NCBI GenBank assembly: GCA_033557835.1
Contig: JAWQRO010000226.1
Span: 1 to 47,877, forward strand
DNA from: Helochares maculicollis
Taxonomy: Eukaryota; Arthropoda; Insecta; Coleoptera; Hydrophilidae
DNA: 47,877 nucleotides
Direction: 5' to 3'
Under the pieces are notes generated by a model. The model saw only the letters and a program-made list of their open reading frames with translations. It searched no databases and was not told the origin of the DNA. The position numbers and the translations under genes are program-made. Within the stretch, counting starts at the first letter, position 1. Every line of letters starts with the position of its first letter. Positions 44,668 through 47,877 of the stretch are shown piece after piece.

Positions 44668-44880
44668 ATACTTTTAAGTTGAAAAATAAAACGACTCGTA
44701 AAGTTACTAAGCTAATGTTTATTAACACCAATAAACAATGAGTTGAAGTACACCCGCCTCACCGTGGCATCAGTCGAATAATCACCCAGGCTGCAACTCA
44801 CACCAGTGCAGCTTGCACCAACTGTTGTCTGGGGACCCTAAATCCGTTTCTCTAGGTGACAACTAACCATGCGTACGCGT
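44668..44880 (-). repeat. 5' LTR of the gypsy element
   Basis: The counterpart of the LTR at 40416-40657 with about 2 percent base differences. It lacks the TATA-containing stretch of the other LTR. The likely primer-binding region lies just inside it on the minus strand (TATCAGAAGTGGGAT), although I cannot assign a tRNA. Confidence 0.9.
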
Positions 44881-45463
44881 CTCCAGCTTCCTGACGGAAG
44901 CTCACGTAACAATACAATATCAAAAAAGCTGGAGTGTCTCTACTCAACATTTCCGTATAAATATTTGTACTACATAAAAGTACTTGCAATTAATAATAAC
45001 AAAACTACAAACAACTATATGCGATGCAACAAAAGTTTCATTTTCATCATTTTAAACTGAAACTATACATAAATGTATTTTTTAGAATGCCAGCCAAAAT
45101 TTTGTCTAGAATTGATTGAATGACTGAAGATTGAACGCCTCTTAACCCATATTACAGTCTTATTTTAAAGTGTGAATTCATAACCTAACAAGCGAAACCG
45201 ACAAGCTAAAAATCGACTTCGAATGCAATAGAAAAAGAAGCAGCATACATTTTAAAGTGAAATTTTCATATGCATTCAAAATAGTCAGCGTATGTCAACT
45301 GTTTTTAAGCAACTTTAATTTTCAAATCAAATATTTTGTACGCTAGTATGATAATTTTATAACAATGCTTAATTTTTAGTTTGTTGTAAATTAATTTTAC
45401 ATTATTAATTTTTTTAATTTAATTTTATAAAATAAATTGTAGCAAAAGAAGTAAAAAACTAGC
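44881..45463. other. Intergenic between retroelements
   Basis: AT-rich DNA. The first bases (44880-44900) contain a 7-bp hairpin AGCTTCC/GGAAGCT. Nothing else was recognised. Confidence 0.5.
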
Positions 45464-45517
45464 GTAGTCAAATTCGAACACCGGACCTTGGCCTGTGGGA
45501 GTGGGTGACTTGACTAC
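45464..45517 (-). repeat. tRNA-like or SINE remnant
   Basis: On the minus strand this begins GTAGTCAA and ends TTGACTAC, a perfect 8-bp inverted repeat like a shortened acceptor stem. GTGTTCGAATTTG near its 3' end resembles a B box (GGTTCRANNCC). At 54 bp it is too short for a tRNA and lacks a clear anticodon arm. It may be the pol III head of a tRNA-derived SINE. It abuts the 5' truncation of the Penelope-like element. Confidence 0.25.
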
Positions 45518-45529
45518 TAAAAATTCAAA

Positions 45530-46455
45530 AAAAGGATAGACTCTTTCGACACATCGTAAGTTCCATTGAAGCTCCTACATACAAATTATCAAAATTCCTA
45601 TCAAATATAATTTCCAAGATATTAAACAAAAAAGAACACTCCATAACAAATTCGCTAGACGTCATAAAAAAACTGAAAACCAAATCCATAAACAAACAAC
45701 ATAAAATTATATCTCTAGATGTCACATCGCTCTTTACAAACATCCCCATCAATTTAACCATTGATATTTCAAAAAAATTCTGGGACAAACATAAGAAACT
45801 CACAGACCTAAACCAAGAAGAATTTATAGAAGGAGTCCAACTATGTTTAAACTCTACATATTTCATATTTCAAGAGAAATACTATCAGCAAACTTTTGGG
45901 TGCCCCATGGGATCACCGTTATCAGCTACAATAGCCAACTTAACAATGGAATGTCTAGAAGAAGAATGTTTAAATAAACTTCCTTCCAAACCTTCCTTCT
46001 ACTTCAGATACGTAGACGACATCATACTTACATATTACCCTAACGAAACCGATGGATTACTAAACAGTTTCAACTTTCATCCTAAATTATCCTTTACCAT
46101 GGAAATAGAAACCAACAAAAAAATGTCATTCCTAGACACACTATTAATACATGAAGACAATAATAAAATTACAATAAATCAGTACCAAAAACCGACACAC
46201 AGCAGGAAATATATACATTTTGACTCAAACCACCCAATATCACAAAAGAGAGGCGTCCTAAGAAACATAATCTCAAAATCCATAAAGATACCAGACGAAA
46301 AATTCAAAGAAAAAAATATGAAAAAAATCGAAAAAGTGTTTTTAGAAAATAAGTACCCGTATAAATTAATAAAAAATACAATCTCGTATATAACAAAAAA
46401 CAACAACGATACCACAGAAGAAGAACCAAAACAAAAACTCAAAAACTCAAAATAA
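45530..46455 (+). pseudogene. Penelope-like reverse transcriptase (5' truncated)
   Basis: An open frame that is continuous from about 45530 to TAA 46453-46455. It has motif A (ISLDVTSLFTNIP, catalytic Asp), motif B (FGCPMGSPLSATIANL), motif C (FRYVDDIILTY, the YVDD box) and the thumb segment with MSFLDTLLI. The palm active site is intact. The missing N-terminal half and the stop before the endonuclease prevent a full product. Confidence 0.92.
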
Positions 46456-46927
46456 TTTACAATTCCCTTTATTAATCCAGGGTCATATATCCACAAAAAG
46501 AAACTTGAAAAATTAAATATAATTCCTGCCTTTAGCACAACAACAGAATATCCATCTATATTAACTAACACAAAAAACAAAATCAACAAGAAGGATATAA
46601 ACAACGTAGTCTTCAAAATTAATTGCAGGGAATGCAATAAAAACTATATTGGAACTACGTCCCAACCATTCAAAAATAGAATAAATCAACATAAATCAGA
46701 CACAAATGTTAAACCGAACAGCACAGCATTAGCAAAACACGCCAAATTCGTTCGACACCGAGAACATAAAAATTCTGGAAGTAGAAGACTACACAAGGAA
46801 ACGTCTTCTATTGGAAATCCTACACATCATAACAGAAGAAAATGCCTGCAACAGCAAAAAAGATATTGCCTACTTGCCCCCAGAATACGAAGCCATATTT
46901 ACTACGAAAAAACACAGAAGGCACTAA
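46456..46927 (+). pseudogene. Penelope-like GIY-YIG endonuclease domain
   Basis: Continues in the RT frame after the TAA at 46453-46455. The text VVFKINCRECNKNYIGTTSQ then RINQHKSD matches the YxIG core and the helix with the catalytic Arg and His. A frameshift near 46750 moves the end into another frame (IKILEVEDYTRKRLLLEILHI), which reaches TAA 46925-46927. The conserved first GIY motif is degenerate, as is usual in Penelope elements. Confidence 0.8.
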
Positions 46928-47011
46928 AGTAACCAAAACAACTAATTGGTTACCAATAAATAAAATGTTTGTTTACAAACAATTATCATGATTAAAATAA
47001 AAACGTCACTT

Positions 47012-47043
47012 CTGACGATGCTTCTTATAAAATGAAGCGAAAC
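47012..47043 (+). ncRNA. Hammerhead ribozyme-like core at the 3' end of the Penelope-like element
   Basis: CTGACGA at 47012-47018 fits the CUGANGA box, one extra U follows, stem II is GCTTC (47020-47024) paired with GAAGC (47034-47038) over a 9-nt loop, and GAAAC at 47039-47043 fits the GAAA box. Penelope-like elements are known to carry hammerhead motifs in this part. I could not find a convincing stem III or cleavage site locally, so the copy is partial or depends on a second unit. Confidence 0.55.
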
Positions 47044-47123
47044 CGTAAAGATTAACAGCTAATTAAAAATTCTATAGCTACAAAATAGCGTTTTATTCAT
47101 AAAATTAACATCAAAAAATACAA

Positions 47124-47510
47124 TATATAAAGATTTTACATGCTTTTTTACATTCCCGTATTACTGTACGAAGTATACTAAAGGGAAGATATTGGAATGA
47201 TGAAAATTGACCTCGAAATTTTGACGGATCTCCACGTTATAAGTGCCCCTGAATCCATTTTGACCATATTTGGCATGTTCTCTGTGTGCATGTAAACACG
47301 ATAGTTGCCAGACCGTCTGAGGTGAAACGATGAAATTTGATATACGGCTATTATTGCAAAAATTTAGATCTGTATCAACTTTTGAGGCATGTAGGACCAC
47401 CGGAAGTACCTGTTTACCTATTTAGTTTTAAAAAATTTTCAAGTAAACTAGGCATTTAAGTAGAGTTATTGACTTGAAATTTGTTACACGCTTAAAAGAT
47501 ACTAAAAAAA
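47124..47510 (+). repeat. Dispersed repeat family, copy 3 (truncated)
   Basis: Begins TATATAAAGATTTTACATGC like copy 2 and follows the family through GGATCTCCACGTT, TGAATCCATTTTGACCAT and AAACACGATAG. It ends near 47510, lacking the last third present in copies 1 and 2. It starts about 60 bp after the Penelope-like element's end. Confidence 0.85.
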
Positions 47511-47555
47511 TTATGTATGAAGTTTCAATGCGAAAGAATCACTAGAAACGGACTT

Positions 47556-47877
47556 TCTCATCATCATCATCATCATTATCAGCCATATCAACCTGTATTT
47601 CAAGGTGAGGCCTCCGTAATTAATTATTTAGTTATTATTTTATTTTTACACAATGTTGTTTGCGTGCTTCTACTTCTTCTGAAGAGGGAATGTCTTAGTA
47701 TATTTTTACGTGGTTATCCCTACCACTTGCCGTGTGTACTCTTGTTCCAACAACTTCCATTTATTGCGGTTTCCGGCTAGCCTGAACCAGGTTGTTCCTG
47801 CAAGTCTTCTGATGTCTCGGTCCCATCTGTCTTTGGGGCGTTTTCTGGGTCTCTTAATACCCCTGGGATACCATTCT
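47556..47877 (-). mobile_element. Non-LTR retrotransposon, 3' end, cut by window edge
   Basis: The minus strand carries the last 57 codons of an ORF2-like protein followed by a short 3' region. It ends in an ATG-repeat tail (CAT triplets on the plus strand at 47559-47577), a terminus seen in RTE-type and some CR1-type LINEs. The rest lies beyond the window. The family is unresolved. Confidence 0.7.
47706..47877 (-). CDS. LINE ORF2 C-terminus (partial)
   Basis: An open frame entering from the window edge and ending in TAA at 47706-47708. It has the typical RPRKRPKDRWDRDIRRLAG..W.RLAGNR.KWKLLEQEY pattern found at the C-terminus of LINE reverse-transcriptase proteins, where RP..RP..RW.DDI...AG.NW...A.DR..W is conserved. 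The visible part is intact. No statement about the rest is possible. Confidence 0.72.
   Translation of the reverse strand, partial: EWYPRGIKRPRKRPKDRWDRDIRRLAGTTWFRLAGNRNKWKLLEQEYTRQVVGITT

Larger units (their letters stand above)
40416..44880 (-). mobile_element. Ty3/gypsy-type LTR retrotransposon, defective
   Basis: Direct LTRs (40416-40657 and 44668-44880) flank a minus-strand interior with gag, protease, RNase H and integrase in gypsy order. The reverse transcriptase is absent, in-frame stops and frameshifts break gag and pol, and there is no envelope-like frame. No target-site duplication was found at the outer edges. The subgroup is unresolved. Confidence 0.93.
45530..47060 (+). mobile_element. 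Penelope-like retroelement, 5'-truncated
   Basis: Starts inside the reverse transcriptase (RHIVSSIEAPTY near 45547) and includes RT motifs A to C, a thumb region, a GIY-YIG-type endonuclease and a non-coding 3' end with a hammerhead-like core. This domain order is specific to Penelope-like elements. The 5' part of the RT is missing, and the coding region has one in-frame stop and one frameshift. Confidence 0.9.

Noticed and set aside
45180..45215. AAGCGAAACCG similar to the hammerhead region at 47036
   Set aside because: No CUGANGA box or matching stem precedes it, so the similarity is probably chance.
45525..45866. 113-codon minus-strand open frame
   Set aside because: Antisense shadow of the Penelope-like reverse transcriptase, whose RT motifs are in the plus strand.
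46179..46637. 152-codon minus-strand open frame with many Phe, Ile and Leu
   Set aside because: Mirror of the Lys/Asn-rich Penelope-like coding strand. The apparent hydrophobic protein is an artefact of complementing A-rich codons.

Overview
The window is AT-rich eukaryotic DNA, most likely from an insect. One protein-coding host gene is clear. It is a LIM-homeodomain transcription factor of the Islet/tailup type on the plus strand, with six coding exons between 7121 and 38174. The exons splice cleanly (GT..AG at all five introns, with matching phases) into an open frame of 426 codons plus a stop. The first intron is about 19.7 kb. The insect assignment rests on the Islet sequence, a Drosophila-style Inr/DPE core promoter and the mix of mariner, Ty3/gypsy, Penelope and LINE elements. 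I cannot name the order or species.

Layout: 1-6800 is upstream DNA with a dispersed repeat, a worn mariner element (2038-3158) and a Tc1/mariner transposase fossil (about 5440-5970). A candidate TSS lies at 6828 and the first coding exon is 7121-7250. Intron 1 (7251-26918) holds two related mariner copies in opposite orientation, a mariner leader fragment and two minisatellites. Introns 2 to 5 hold a second copy of the dispersed repeat, a mariner 5' fragment, a second Tc1/mariner fossil apparently split by an insertion flanked by a 14-bp direct repeat, and a frameshifted mariner remnant. The tup stop is at 38172-38174, followed by several AATAAA signals.

From 39300 onward the DNA is mostly mobile. 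There is an unclassified GC-richer block (39300-40200), then a Ty3/gypsy LTR retrotransposon on the minus strand (40416-44880). Its reverse transcriptase is deleted, and its 5' LTR lacks the TATA-containing segment present in the 3' LTR. Next come a tRNA-like remnant, a 5'-truncated Penelope-like element (about 45530-47060) with a hammerhead-ribozyme-like core near its 3' end, a third copy of the dispersed repeat, and the 3' end of a non-LTR retrotransposon running off the window edge.

None of the transposable elements looks able to make intact protein. The single working gene is tup, whose expected role is specification of motor neurons, heart/dorsal vessel and other cell types through LIM-domain complexes. 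No tRNA, rRNA, CRISPR array or bacterial-type feature was recognised. All repeat comparisons and splice models were made by eye, without a database search.
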